From NCBI GenBank assembly GCA_046757565.1, contig JBHHYN010000014.1, positions 1-39,253 on the forward strand: DNA of 39,253 nt, written 5' to 3'. Shown one piece after another: positions 17,199 through 26,179 of the stretch. This DNA is from JBHHYN01 sp046757565 (lineage in GTDB: Bacteria; Pseudomonadota; Gammaproteobacteria; Eutrophobiales; Eutrophobiaceae). The position numbers and the translations under genes were made by a program. The notes beneath the pieces were generated by a model. It saw only the letters and a list, made by a program, of their open reading frames with translations. It searched no databases and was not told where the DNA came from. Positions within the stretch are counted from its first letter, which is position 1. Every line of letters starts with the position of its first letter.

Positions 17199-19730
17199 GT
17201 GGGTGAAGGTCCTGTAACAAACAGGCGTTTTAGCCGCCGTGCCGTCAGAAAAGTTGCCCTGGTCACCGCCGCTGTAACGGGTGTGATCCTGATCGTGGTT
17301 GGCAGTTGGTATGTGTACACCACAAGGGTGCAATCCGCTGCGGAAGAATCTGAACGACAACTGGCTGACAGGGCCGGGACACTGGCTGCAAAGCTGGCCG
17401 GGCCTGTTGCGGCCGTAGCGAACCAGCTTAAAGCCCTCTCCGGGGAGGAGAGTATCATCCAGCCCTTTACACAGGGTGATCCCGACAGGCTCACAGCAGA
17501 GGCTGAACGCCGGGCGGGTCAGATTCAGTCTGCCCTTAAACTACGTTTACTTCTACCGGGCCAGTATGGATCGGATAATGCTGCCAGTCCCCCTTTGAGT
17601 TTCGCGTCACTGGATTTGCTTAAGCGGGCCGAGAACTCGACCGCTCCAATCAGGGCGGAGGTACAAATGTTTGGTGCTCCCAATCAGCATATCGTCATGA
17701 TACAGCGGGTGACTGACCCGACAGGGAAGCTCATCGGTCTGTTACACCTTAGCCTGGATGTGGCGCTGCTTGAACGCGCCCTCTCCGGCCTGTCGCCCGC
17801 CGATGGCTATATAGAATTATTGCAAGGTCCCACCGGTAAACCGCTGGTGTTGGGCAATCAGGGAGACGCAAAGTGGCGCACCGGTGATCCGGTAACAGCA
17901 GCTGTCAAAGGGACCCGTTGGAGTTTGGCATATTGGCCGGCAAGCGCGGCGGCCAAAGAGGTTGAGGCGGGGTCCGGCGGTCCAGGCATGGCTATCGCTA
18001 TTGTTTTAATTATTCTTGCTGTGGGTGCTGTCGCCGCCGTGTTTATTTCACGCCGCCCGAAGCGGCCGGCCGGTGCGCAACAGGCGTCAGAGATCGTCTA
18101 CGCCGGGGCCGTGCAGGCGCTAATGGACGGTGCCCATCCCGGTATGGAAAGGCTGGTGCCGAACCTGCCCGCAGATCGGGGTCAGAAGGCTGGCGCCCAA
18201 CCCATATCCCAGGGTATGAGCGGGGATGATGCGACCCTGATCCTGAATGCGGAAGATCTCAAGGCGGCCGCCGCGGAAACAGAGGTGATGGATATCACCC
18301 GGGAGGAAACTCCAGGGGCGCCGGGCGCCACGGCCGCTGCGGAGGAAAATTCAGCAATTTCACCTGCGATTTTCAGGGCCTATGACATTCGTGGCGTGGC
18401 GGGTAAGGACCTTACCGCCGATACGGTGGGCAAGATCGGCCAGTCGATTGGGAGCGAAGCCACCGCCCGGGGAGAGCAGGGCATAATCGTTGGGCGCGAC
18501 GGCAGGAACTCCAGTCCGGAACTGGCCGAGGCCTTGATCCAGGGACTGCGGGCATCGGGACGCGATGTGATCGATATCGGCATGGTGCCGACACCAGTGC
18601 TCTATTTTGCAACACATTTTCTCGAAGCTGATAGCGGGGTCATGCTCACAGGCAGTCACAATCCCCCGGAGGATAACGGTCTGAAGATCGTGCTGGGCGG
18701 AGAGACCCTGTCTGAGGACGCTATCCAGAGAATTTATAACAGGATACAGGAGAACAATCTGGAAACCGGCCAGGGTACGTTACAGAGTGTGGACCTGGTT
18801 GCGGATTATGTGCGCCGGATTTCTGAAGACATCCCGGTTGCCTTGGGGGGGGCCTTCAAGATCGTTGTGGATTGCGGTAATGGTGTGACGGGAGGCCTGG
18901 CACCGCAGCTCTACCGGGCCCTGGGCCATGATGTGATCGAGCTCTACTGTGACGTGGATGGTAATTTCCCTAATCACCAGCCGGATCCCAGCCAGCCTGG
19001 GAATCTGCAAGATCTGATCGCCAGGGTCAAGGAGGATCAGGCGGATCTGGGGTTCGCCTTCGATGGCGACGGCGATCGCCTGGGCGTAATCGATGGTGAT
19101 GGCAATATCATCTGGCCGGACCGGCAACTGATGCTGCTGGCCAAGGATGTATTGTCCCGAAACCAGGGCGCGGAGATCATCTTCGATGTGAAATGCAGTC
19201 GTTATCTGAAGGCGATTATTGAGGCCAGTGGCGGTAAACCGCTCATGTGGAGGACGGGCCACTCGCTTATCAAGAGCAAAATGAAAGAGGTTGATGCGCC
19301 ATTGGCGGGTGAGATGAGCGGTCATATTTTCTTTAAAGAGCGTTGGTATGGATTCGATGACGGCTTGTATGCCGGTGCCCGTTTGCTGGAGGTGTTAATG
19401 AATGCAAAGGCGAGTCCCGCCGAGGTGTTTGCCGAGATGCCGGAAGGTGTCTCAACACCCGAGTTGCGGGTCGATCTGCCGGAGCAGGCACATCGAACAT
19501 TTATGTCGGACCTGGGTGACAAAATGGCCTTTGATGGCGCGGAGATTGCCGATATCGATGGCTATAGAGTGGAATTCCCGGATGGATGGGGGCTGGTGCG
19601 CCCCTCCAACACCACGCCGTGTCTGGTGCTGCGCTTTGAAGCAGACAATGAAGCCGTGTTGGAGAGGATACAGGGGGAATTCCGTAAGCTCCTGCTGTCA
19701 ATCAATCCGGACTTACAGCTTCCTTTCTGA
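17199..19730 (+). CDS. algC: Membrane-anchored phosphomannomutase/phosphoglucomutase
   Basis: An 843-residue protein, nearly twice the length of a soluble phosphohexomutase. Residues 1-388 hold a membrane segment (about 18-40), an extracytoplasmic domain of about 220 residues and a second membrane segment (about 264-284), followed by a low-complexity linker. The mutase domain fills about 389-840. Its phosphoserine loop TGSHNPP is at 484-490, metal loop DGDGDR at 622-627, sugar loop GEMSGH at 704-709 and phosphate site RPSNT at 801-805, so it should be active in interconverting mannose or glucose 1- and 6-phosphates. The start is GTG 17199 with GGGAG six bases upstream. A similar N-terminal extension is known for Pseudomonas AlgC gene models. 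It sits between coaBC and argB as usual. Confidence 0.93.
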   Translation: MGEGPVTNRRFSRRAVRKVALVTAAVTGVILIVVGSWYVYTTRVQSAAEESERQLADRAGTLAAKLAGPVAAVANQLKALSGEESIIQPFTQGDPDRLTAEAERRAGQIQSALKLRLLLPGQYGSDNAASPPLSFASLDLLKRAENSTAPIRAEVQMFGAPNQHIVMIQRVTDPTGKLIGLLHLSLDVALLERALSGLSPADGYIELLQGPTGKPLVLGNQGDAKWRTGDPVTAAVKGTRWSLAYWPASAAAKEVEAGSGGPGMAIAIVLIILAVGAVAAVFISRRPKRPAGAQQASEIVYAGAVQALMDGAHPGMERLVPNLPADRGQKAGAQPISQGMSGDDATLILNAEDLKAAAAETEVMDITREETPGAPGATAAAEENSAISPAIFRAYDIRGVAGKDLTADTVGKIGQSIGSEATARGEQGIIVGRDGRNSSPELAEALIQGLRASGRDVIDIGMVPTPVLYFATHFLEADSGVMLTGSHNPPEDNGLKIVLGGETLSEDAIQRIYNRIQENNLETGQGTLQSVDLVADYVRRISEDIPVALGGAFKIVVDCGNGVTGGLAPQLYRALGHDVIELYCDVDGNFPNHQPDPSQPGNLQDLIARVKEDQADLGFAFDGDGDRLGVIDGDGNIIWPDRQLMLLAKDVLSRNQGAEIIFDVKCSRYLKAIIEASGGKPLMWRTGHSLIKSKMKEVDAPLAGEMSGHIFFKERWYGFDDGLYAGARLLEVLMNAKASPAEVFAEMPEGVSTPELRVDLPEQAHRTFMSDLGDKMAFDGAEIADIDGYRVEFPDGWGLVRPSNTTPCLVLRFEADNEAVLERIQGEFRKLLLSINPDLQLPF

Positions 19731-19843
19731 TACGCTAAAACATATAGTAAGTACATACATCAGACGATCGGCTTGATGAAAGCCGCTGTTGTGACCGGCC
19801 AACCCTTTTGTTTACGAACATAACGGTTAAATCGATAGCACCT

Positions 19844-20764
19844 ATGCCCCGACACCCGCAACAAACCGAAAAGTCCTGCCAGGCGGACAGGATCGTCAGG
19901 GTATTGACCGAGGCCCTGCCCTATATCAGGCGCTTCAGGGGCAAGACGATGGTCATCAAGTATGGCGGTAACGCCATGGTTGGCGATCAGCTGAAAGATG
20001 ATTTCGCCCGCGACGTGGTGCTGATGAAGCTGGTTGGCATGAACCCCGTTGTGGTACATGGCGGGGGCCCGAAGATTAACGAATTGCTTGAACAAATCGG
20101 TAAGGAAACAAAATTTGTCAAGGGTATGCGGGTCACGGACAGTGAGACGATGGATGTGGTGGAGATGGTGTTGGGGGGCCTGGTAAATAAGGAGATCGTT
20201 AATTTAATTAACCGCAACGGTGGTAACGCAGTGGGCTTAAGTGGCAAGGATGGCGCATTAATCCACGCACGGAAACTCGTTTTCAGCAAGGGCGGGCCGG
20301 AACTGGAGGCGGCCGAGATCATCGATATCGGCCATGTTGGCGAGGTTGACAGCATCAATACTGCAATCATCGACATGTTGGTGCAGGGCGATTTTGTGCC
20401 GATCATAGCACCCATCGGGGTTGGCGATGATGGCAAGTCTTATAATATCAATGCCGATCTGGTGGCGGGCAGGCTGGCGCAGGTGTTGCACGCGGAAAAA
20501 CTGATCATGTTGACCGATACCCCGGGAGTGCGCGATGCCAACGGCAATATCCTTACCGGGCTGACCACGTCCGAAGCTGGCAAGTTGGTTGGGGAAGGGA
20601 CGATTCATGGTGGCATGCTGCCGAAGATACGCTCCGCCCTGGATGCCGTTAACGCCGGCGTCAAAGCCGTCCATATTATTGACGGGAGGGTGGGCCATGC
20701 CCTGCTCCTGGAGATATTTACCGATCGGGGAGTTGGCACCCTGATCTCCGGAGAGCAGGGATGA
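19844..20764 (+). CDS. argB: Acetylglutamate kinase
   Basis: A 306-residue amino-acid kinase that phosphorylates N-acetyl-L-glutamate in the second step of arginine synthesis. Motifs are MVIKYGGNAM (ATP-binding Lys), VVVHGGGPKIN and the LTDTPGV loop; KIRSALDAVNAGVKAVHIIDG closes the domain. ATG 19844 gives the usual N-terminus, whereas the frame can be extended only to a TTG at 19808. The ribosome site is weak. The N-terminal helix before the kinase core (DRIVRVLTEALPYIRRF) is present, as in arginine-sensitive hexameric forms, so feedback control by arginine is plausible. It overlaps slmA by four bases (ATGA). Confidence 0.97.
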   Translation: MPRHPQQTEKSCQADRIVRVLTEALPYIRRFRGKTMVIKYGGNAMVGDQLKDDFARDVVLMKLVGMNPVVVHGGGPKINELLEQIGKETKFVKGMRVTDSETMDVVEMVLGGLVNKEIVNLINRNGGNAVGLSGKDGALIHARKLVFSKGGPELEAAEIIDIGHVGEVDSINTAIIDMLVQGDFVPIIAPIGVGDDGKSYNINADLVAGRLAQVLHAEKLIMLTDTPGVRDANGNILTGLTTSEAGKLVGEGTIHGGMLPKIRSALDAVNAGVKAVHIIDGRVGHALLLEIFTDRGVGTLISGEQG

Positions 20765-21351
20765 ATGACCGGACCCGGTCCAACAGGCGCCAGCAAATCC
20801 TTGAAATCCTTGCCCGGGAGCTGGAGTCAAATCCCGGCTCACGCATTACAACTGCCGCCCTGGCAAAGGCCGTGGGAGTCTCTGAAGCGGCGTTGTACCG
20901 GCATTTCTCCAGTAAGGCCAGGATGTTTGAGGCGCTGATCGATTTTGCCGAAGAGTCGGTATTTAGTTTGATTAACAGGATCCTCGATCAGGAACCGGCT
21001 GTAAGCAGACGTTGCGAACACATTATGCAAGTCTTGTTGGGATTTGCCGAGCGTAATCCGGGGATCACCCGGGTGTTACTTGGCGATGCCCTGGTTGGCG
21101 AAGATGAACGCCTGCGCGTCCGTGTCGGGAAATTTTTTGACCGGCTCGAGACGCAGTTAAAACAGATCCTGCGGGAGGCGAACCTGACTAACGGGCCCAA
21201 GGCAGCAGCCAGTATTGATGCCACGGCAAATCAGATGATGGCCCTGGCCGAAGGCAGCATGAGCCGGTTTATCCGCAGTAATTTTAAAAATAAGCCCACT
21301 GTTTATTGGGATGAACAATGGGCCATGTTGAGAGCAGGCCTGTTTAAATAG
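20761..21351 (+). CDS. slmA: Nucleoid occlusion factor SlmA (TetR-fold)
   Basis: A 196-residue TetR-type protein that binds chromosomal SBS sites and blocks FtsZ ring formation over the nucleoid. The helix-turn-helix is at about residues 28-50 (ITTAALAKAVGVSEAALYRHFSSKARMFEALIDF). The rest (GFAERNPGITRVLLGDALVGEDERL and NQMMALAEGSMSRFIRSNF) matches SlmA rather than a generic TetR repressor. The ATG overlaps the argB stop, so expression is coupled. Presence of slmA supports a gammaproteobacterial host. Confidence 0.93.
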   Translation: MNDRTRSNRRQQILEILARELESNPGSRITTAALAKAVGVSEAALYRHFSSKARMFEALIDFAEESVFSLINRILDQEPAVSRRCEHIMQVLLGFAERNPGITRVLLGDALVGEDERLRVRVGKFFDRLETQLKQILREANLTNGPKAAASIDATANQMMALAEGSMSRFIRSNFKNKPTVYWDEQWAMLRAGLFK

Positions 21352-21391
21352 AATCTGTTTCAGAAACCCGCGCGTAATTTTGAGACAGGGA

Positions 21392-22024
21392 TTATTCGTT
21401 ATTTGCCGCTTTTAATCGTTTAAACCTCTCGATATCGGCATTATAGGCCTGTTTGATTGCTTTCTGCTCCTTGCGCCTCTCTTCTATAAACCCCTGGTTG
21501 TTTTTAATCTGCCTGCGCAGGGACTCAATGTCTTGCAACAGGGCTTTATTGGGGGCCTTCCCGCTCCGCTCCGCAGCGGCAGCAGCCTTGATGCGCTTAT
21601 CCAGATCTTCCTGAATCTTGCCGATATGCTTCCTCGTCAGTTTGATTCTGGAATCAATCGCAGCCAGCTTTCCATTCCGCGCCATTTCTATATCGTCAAC
21701 GGTGCTGAATGTATCCAGTAATATTTTATCTTTCCTGGCCTGTTCTTCCGCCTGTTTCTTTTTTTCCGCCTCAATGGCGGCCAGGCGCTCTTCTTCCTTT
21801 AACTCTTCCTCGGTTTTTGCCCGCTCCTGTTTTTTAAGCAGGGTTCCCTGCTTACTCAACTCCTGATGCTGCTTCTGAGCATACTCCGGCGGTACCGATG
21901 TGCCGCATTCACGTACGCCTTCGCTATTTGTCCAGCACTTGATGCGGGCGTGGACCGGCACGCTGAAGCCGGCAGAGACAATCATGACTAAGGCAATAAT
22001 ACGCAGGCTGTTTGTTGTTTTCAT
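21392..22024 (-). CDS. Secreted DUF4124 / coiled-coil protein
   Basis: A 210-residue protein with a signal peptide (SLRIIALVMIVSAGFSVPVHA, ending near residue 26). A short DUF4124-like segment follows (IKCWTNSEGVRECGTSVPPEYAQ), with two cysteines. Then comes a long, highly charged coiled coil (EERLAAIEAEKKKQAEEQARK onward) to the end. I chose ATG 22024 because GAGG precedes it at a good distance; upstream in-frame starts at 22036 and 22084 lack support. The protein is probably periplasmic. It converges on slmA with a 40-base gap. The function is unknown. Confidence 0.78.
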   Translation of the reverse strand: MKTTNSLRIIALVMIVSAGFSVPVHARIKCWTNSEGVRECGTSVPPEYAQKQHQELSKQGTLLKKQERAKTEEELKEEERLAAIEAEKKKQAEEQARKDKILLDTFSTVDDIEMARNGKLAAIDSRIKLTRKHIGKIQEDLDKRIKAAAAAERSGKAPNKALLQDIESLRRQIKNNQGFIEERRKEQKAIKQAYNADIERFKRLKAANNE

Positions 22025-22156
22025 AGTAATCCTCATTACAGGTTTATCTTCCGGGAACCCGGTATTCATTCCAGAGGGTTTCATGGAAATTACGGTTTTT
22101 TATGATCAGAATTATAGTACCCAAAACCCGGTGGTTTGAATAAATAGTGTAAATAA

Positions 22157-22804
22157 TCAGTGTGTGACGCCATACTGGTTTAGATAATGTTTGATCCTGT
22201 TCAGTTCATCAGACAGGCCGGCCTGTTTTTCAAGATATTCGATCACGTCGTCCAGAGTGATAATACTGATAACTTTTAATCCATGCTGCTGCTCCACTTC
22301 CTGTACGGCCGATGACTGTCCCAGGCCCCGTTCCTGGCGATCAAGCGCTATGGCCGCGCCGGCAGGCGTGGCCCTGGCGCTGCGGATCATCCCTACAGAG
22401 AGATTTACCGATGTCCCGGCCGAGATAACGTCATCGACGATCAGGATCTTTCCCTGCATGGGGGCACCGAATGTCATGCCCCCTTCACCATGATCTTTAA
22501 ACTCCTTGCGGTTAAAACAGTAAGGCACAACACGTTGGTGATCCTGGCTCAGTGCGATGGCAACGGCAGATGCCAGGGGAATGCCTTTATAGGCTGGCCC
22601 GAATAACATATCGAACTCTATGCCTGAGCTTTGGATCGCCCAGGCATAAAACCTGCCTAGTTGCCAGAGACTGCTGCCGTCATTGAACAGTCCACTGTTA
22701 AAAAAATAGGGACTGAGGCGGCCTGACTTGAGGGTAAATTCGCCGAAGCACAGGACGTTATGCTGAATGGCAAATTTAATGAATTCTCTTTGATAATCCT
22801 GCAT
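22157..22804 (-). CDS. pyrE: Orotate phosphoribosyltransferase
   Basis: A 215-residue type I phosphoribosyltransferase that converts orotate and PRPP to orotidine monophosphate in UMP synthesis. The PRPP-binding loop is ILIVDDVISAGTS (about 120-132). The substrate-side segments FTLKSGRLSPYFFN and FGPAYKGIPLA and the catalytic loop FNRKEFKDHGEGG are all intact. ATG 22804 gives an N-terminus like that of E. coli PyrE; a TTG at 22813 is possible. It is monocistronic by position, with about 130 bases to the DUF4124 gene downstream and 153 to the DUF4426 gene upstream. Confidence 0.97.
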   Translation of the reverse strand: MQDYQREFIKFAIQHNVLCFGEFTLKSGRLSPYFFNSGLFNDGSSLWQLGRFYAWAIQSSGIEFDMLFGPAYKGIPLASAVAIALSQDHQRVVPYCFNRKEFKDHGEGGMTFGAPMQGKILIVDDVISAGTSVNLSVGMIRSARATPAGAAIALDRQERGLGQSSAVQEVEQQHGLKVISIITLDDVIEYLEKQAGLSDELNRIKHYLNQYGVTH

Positions 22805-22957
22805 GTCCCGCAACCCGGTCTATGTTCGATCAAGTGTATAGAGTAGTGTGTTCTTTGGCTGTCGTGAAGTGTGTATGCGTAAGAAGAATTCAGGAAAGGC
22901 CATATGCGGATGGAAAACCCCTGCTCAACGGACCCGATTACCGTCCTGAGGGGAAAT

Positions 22958-23401
22958 CTAATAGTTGGTCACAAACTGTTGTTGAAATGAAAAAGTAAAG
23001 GGGTTTGCTTCACCCTCGGGCGTGATATTAAGTGTGTATTTGAGAATCTCCCCATCGCTTACAGATGTCTCGGCAAGATAATAAATGGCACCCGGTTCAG
23101 TGAGTTCTCGTATGTCAAGATGCCGTAATTGCGCACTTAAATTCGCTGCAGTAGCTTCAATTCTGGCCTTTACCGGCTTTCCGGTAGTGCCCATGACCTT
23201 TTTCAGGACGGATATATTCAGGAGCGCCCGGTTTTTGCTACGCGGGATCCTGTAAGACTTGGCGACCGCCGGTGACAATATGTCGGTGGTGAAGACACTG
23301 TAGTGGACGGTATAGTCTCCGAACTCTCTGTATTGTTCTGCGTTTGCGGGGGCGGTAAACGCCGCCAGTGCGAATATAAAAAAGGGTACCACGCCTCTCA
23401 T
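22958..23401 (-). CDS. DUF4426 secreted protein
   Basis: A 147-residue protein with a signal peptide (VVPFFIFALAAFTAPANA, cleaved near residue 21) and a single compact beta-rich domain. The domain begins EQYREFGDYTVHYSVFTTDILSPAVAKSY, the usual DUF4426 opening. In many gammaproteobacteria this gene follows metX-metW in the proC cluster. Here it follows the DUF167 gene after a 198-base gap with no metX or metW. It is probably periplasmic. The function is unknown. Confidence 0.8.
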   Translation of the reverse strand: MRGVVPFFIFALAAFTAPANAEQYREFGDYTVHYSVFTTDILSPAVAKSYRIPRSKNRALLNISVLKKVMGTTGKPVKARIEATAANLSAQLRHLDIRELTEPGAIYYLAETSVSDGEILKYTLNITPEGEANPFTFSFQQQFVTNY

Positions 23402-23599
23402 TGATGCATTCCAGTCAAAACAGCCATGATGTATCTTACCTTAAATATAGCAGACAATGCATTCTTAAGCGTTCTCCGGTTCAGCATGCCCGTACCATCA
23501 GCAAGAGGAGAGAATTGCCGGCACAGTTTCTATTTTTCCCATGATTTCAATTGGTTAATGCGATTGAACCAGCGTGTCAGGCAGTCCTCACCGGAAACC

Positions 23600-23908
23600 T
23601 CAATCATCCTGTTTCAGCAAATCTTGAAACCATTCCGGCTCTCTTTTGGGTGCGTGGATGACAACAGTCTTATCCTGGCTGTGTTTGCCACGGGCGATAT
23701 TTATGCGTGATTTTGCCACACCAAATGCCTTGGCAAGAAAGGTGATCAGCTGTTTATTTGCCTTGCCGTCAACGGGTGGCGCCGTGATATGCAGCTTCAG
23801 CCGGTTGCCATAGATGCCGTCGGCCTTATCGGTTTTGGAGCGGGTTAACAGGTGTGCATGGATAATCAGGTCATCACCCCGCCGTTCATACCAGCGGTCA
23901 AAGGCCAT
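23600..23908 (-). CDS. yggU: DUF167 / YggU family protein
   Basis: A 102-residue small protein of the DUF167 family. The segment LKLHITAPPVDGKANKQLITFLAKAFGV is the family signature, followed by INIARGKHSQDKTVVI. The start is ATG 23908, which overlaps the end of yggT by about 11 bases; an in-frame TTG at 23929 is less likely. It is translated with proC and yggT. No biochemical role is established for the family. Confidence 0.88.
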   Translation of the reverse strand: MAFDRWYERRGDDLIIHAHLLTRSKTDKADGIYGNRLKLHITAPPVDGKANKQLITFLAKAFGVAKSRINIARGKHSQDKTVVIHAPKREPEWFQDLLKQDD

Positions 23909-24488
23909 AACCGGAGATGGAGTAAGCAAAATAGGTCAACGGCTTGACCAGGAGGATGATCATCAACTGCAGGCCAATGAGGACCAGCATCGGGGACAGG
24001 TCCAGTCCACTGATCGGTGGTAGTATGCGGCGGGCGGGCCGCATTAGCGGATCAGTCAGTTGGAACAGGAGCACGGTTACCGGGTTGTAGGCCCCCGGGC
24101 TTACCCAGCTGATAATGACCTGGATAAAGATAGCGATAAAAAATATATAAATAATGAGCTTGAGCAAGCTGGCAATGCTCAGGACGATAAGGCCCGGCAG
24201 GGCCAGGAGACGGCCACTGCCAATCAGGCCAACCAGTGTTAATTCAAGCGCCTGTAAGGCAAGTATCAGCACCACAGATGGCCAGTCTATCCCGCCAAAA
24301 CCCGGAATCCAGCGCCGCAGGAGGCGTAAAGGCGGGTTGCTTACGGTTATCAGGAACTGTGAAATGGGGTTATAGAAATCGGCCCGAACACATTGCAGTA
24401 AAAAACGCAGGACCACCGCCAGTATGTAAAGGTCAAACAGGGTGGTGATAAGAAATACACCGGCCTCAGAGAGATATGAACCGCTCAT
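23898..24488 (-). CDS. yggT: YggT family membrane protein
   Basis: A 196-residue integral membrane protein made of two YggT repeats. Each has two hydrophobic helices and a conserved loop of the form NPxxxxLLxxxxPLLRxxRR, seen as NPISQFLITVSNPPLRLLRR in the first and NPVTVLLFQLTDPLMRPARR in the second. It overlaps the proC stop by four bases (ATGA) and the DUF167 start. Some relatives affect osmotic tolerance or cell division, but no function can be assigned from this sequence. Confidence 0.93.
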   Translation of the reverse strand: MSGSYLSEAGVFLITTLFDLYILAVVLRFLLQCVRADFYNPISQFLITVSNPPLRLLRRWIPGFGGIDWPSVVLILALQALELTLVGLIGSGRLLALPGLIVLSIASLLKLIIYIFFIAIFIQVIISWVSPGAYNPVTVLLFQLTDPLMRPARRILPPISGLDLSPMLVLIGLQLMIILLVKPLTYFAYSISGYGL

Positions 24489-25315
24489 GTTTCGTCACCA
24501 AGTGAGTCGGCCAGTTGGACCGATCGCCGATGGGCCGCCTGCAAGGCGTCTCGAAACAACTCCTCAAGCCCGCCCTGGGTTAGTACCTTCAATGCCTGCT
24601 CTGTGGTGCCACCGGGAGAGGTGACTTGTTGACGCAGGGTGGCCGCATCCTGACCGCTCTCCATGACCATTTTGGCGGCGCCGAAAGCCGTTTCCATTGT
24701 CAGCAAACGCGCTTTTTGCTGCGGCAGACCCAGCTCAACGGCCGCCTTTTCCAGGACTTCCATCAATAGAAAAAAGTAGGCCGGGCCACTGCCTGACAGT
24801 GCCGTGACGGTATCCATCAACCCCTCGTCATCCACCCAGACAGCCGTCCCTACAGAGCGCAAGATCGTTTCCGCAAGCTCGCTCTGTGCGGAGCTTACCT
24901 GTCTGTTTGCAAACAGCGCAGCTGCCCCCGCCTGTATCAGTGCCGGTGTATTCGGCATTACCCGTACCACCGATAACTCTTTTTGCAGCCATTTGCCGAT
25001 GCTGGACAGGCGTATACCCGCGGCGATGGAGATGATTAATGGATCCTGTTTGATCAACATCTCCGCAACTGCCGATAACGTTGCCTGCATGACCTGCGGT
25101 TTTATGGCAAGCACAACAACATCTGCGCCATTTATGGCATCACGGTTATTCTGGTAAACCTCGATGCCGAAACGCTGTTTAATGTTATCCCGCTGCCGTG
25201 GATCCGGATCGGCGCCGCACAGAAGTTCAGCCCTGTAACCATTTGCGAGGATCCCGCCGATAAGACTCCTGCCCATGTTGCCACAGCCGAGAAAACAGAT
25301 TCTGTTATTTTTCAT
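24485..25315 (-). CDS. proC: Pyrroline-5-carboxylate reductase
   Basis: A 276-residue enzyme that makes the last step of proline synthesis, NAD(P)H-dependent reduction of pyrroline-5-carboxylate. The N-terminal Rossmann loop is FLGCGNMGRSLIGGIL. The C-terminal dimerisation domain holds the conserved VTALSGSGPAYFFLLMEVLEKAAVELGL and the closing SPGGTTEQALKVL. The length is normal. It lies between yggS (157 bases upstream) and yggT (four-base overlap), the conserved gammaproteobacterial order. Confidence 0.97.
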   Translation of the reverse strand: MKNNRICFLGCGNMGRSLIGGILANGYRAELLCGADPDPRQRDNIKQRFGIEVYQNNRDAINGADVVVLAIKPQVMQATLSAVAEMLIKQDPLIISIAAGIRLSSIGKWLQKELSVVRVMPNTPALIQAGAAALFANRQVSSAQSELAETILRSVGTAVWVDDEGLMDTVTALSGSGPAYFFLLMEVLEKAAVELGLPQQKARLLTMETAFGAAKMVMESGQDAATLRQQVTSPGGTTEQALKVLTQGGLEELFRDALQAAHRRSVQLADSLGDET

Positions 25316-25472
25316 TAAATTGTCTTGCTAAAAAGGGAATTTCTGGTTGATCGCATTTCCAAAATCAGGAAATCCGGTGAAGTTTAGCAATATGATTCCC
25401 TGGATGCATGAGGTATTGCTGTTTTGGCTACTGCACGCGATGGGCTTGCCCTGCGGTCTGATGCGCTTGCAA

Positions 25473-26171
25473 TCACACTGCTCCCGGCAAACTCCTGGGG
25501 CCGAAGATGGCTGTGCCGATGCGGAGGATGGTTGTCCCTTCGGCTATAGCTGCCTCCATATCCTGGGTTGTTCCCATGGAGAGAGTGTCCAGTTTGTATC
25601 CCTCCGCATTGAGCTGATCAAAACAGTGACGCAGTTGCCGAAAAGGGCGGCGTTGTCGGGCCAGATCGCCACCGGGCTCAGGCATGGCCATGAGTCCACG
25701 CAGGCGTAGCCGGGACAGGTTCGATATCTGCCTTGCAAGTTCAGGCAATTCTGCGGGTGTTATCCCTGACTTGGTGGCTTCGCTGCTGATATTGACCTGC
25801 ACGCAGATATTCAATGGGGGCATATCATGCGGACGCATGGCGTTAAGCCGCTGTGCAATCTTTTCCCTGTCAAGGGAATGGACCCAGGTAAAATTTGCGG
25901 CAATCGCCCGTGTTTTATTGGCCTGTACCGGACCGATAAAATGCCAGATTAACCCGTGATCATCGAGGCTTTGAATCTTTGTAATTGCTTCCTGCAGATA
26001 ATTTTCCCCGAAATCGCGTTGACCGGCCTGTGAGGCTGCCAGGATCTGCTCCACAGGCCGGGTTTTACTGACGGCCAACAGACCCACCGACCCGGGTTTA
26101 CGCCCGTAATGCTGTTCCAGCATGTGGATTTGGCGGTTGAGCTGTTGCAGCGTCCGGATGATATTTTTCAT
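25473..26171 (-). CDS. yggS: PLP homeostasis protein, YggS family
   Basis: A 232-residue single-domain pyridoxal-phosphate-binding TIM-barrel protein. The cofactor lysine is Lys36 in LLAVSKTRP. Other family stretches are DFGENYLQEA, WHFIGPVQANKTR and LSMGTTQDMEAAIAEGTTILRIGTAIFG, the last two contacting the phosphate. Family members have no known enzymatic activity and balance vitamin B6 and amino-acid pools. It is divergent from pilT, with about 450 bases between that hold an inverted-repeat element. Confidence 0.95.
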   Translation of the reverse strand: MKNIIRTLQQLNRQIHMLEQHYGRKPGSVGLLAVSKTRPVEQILAASQAGQRDFGENYLQEAITKIQSLDDHGLIWHFIGPVQANKTRAIAANFTWVHSLDREKIAQRLNAMRPHDMPPLNICVQVNISSEATKSGITPAELPELARQISNLSRLRLRGLMAMPEPGGDLARQRRPFRQLRHCFDQLNAEGYKLDTLSMGTTQDMEAAIAEGTTILRIGTAIFGPRSLPGAV

Positions 26172-26179
26172 CGATTATA

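Noticed and set aside
23426..23710. 94-residue plus-strand frame
   Set aside because: It starts in the DUF4426/DUF167 gap and runs antisense into the DUF167 gene; the composition is not protein-like and there is no ribosome site.
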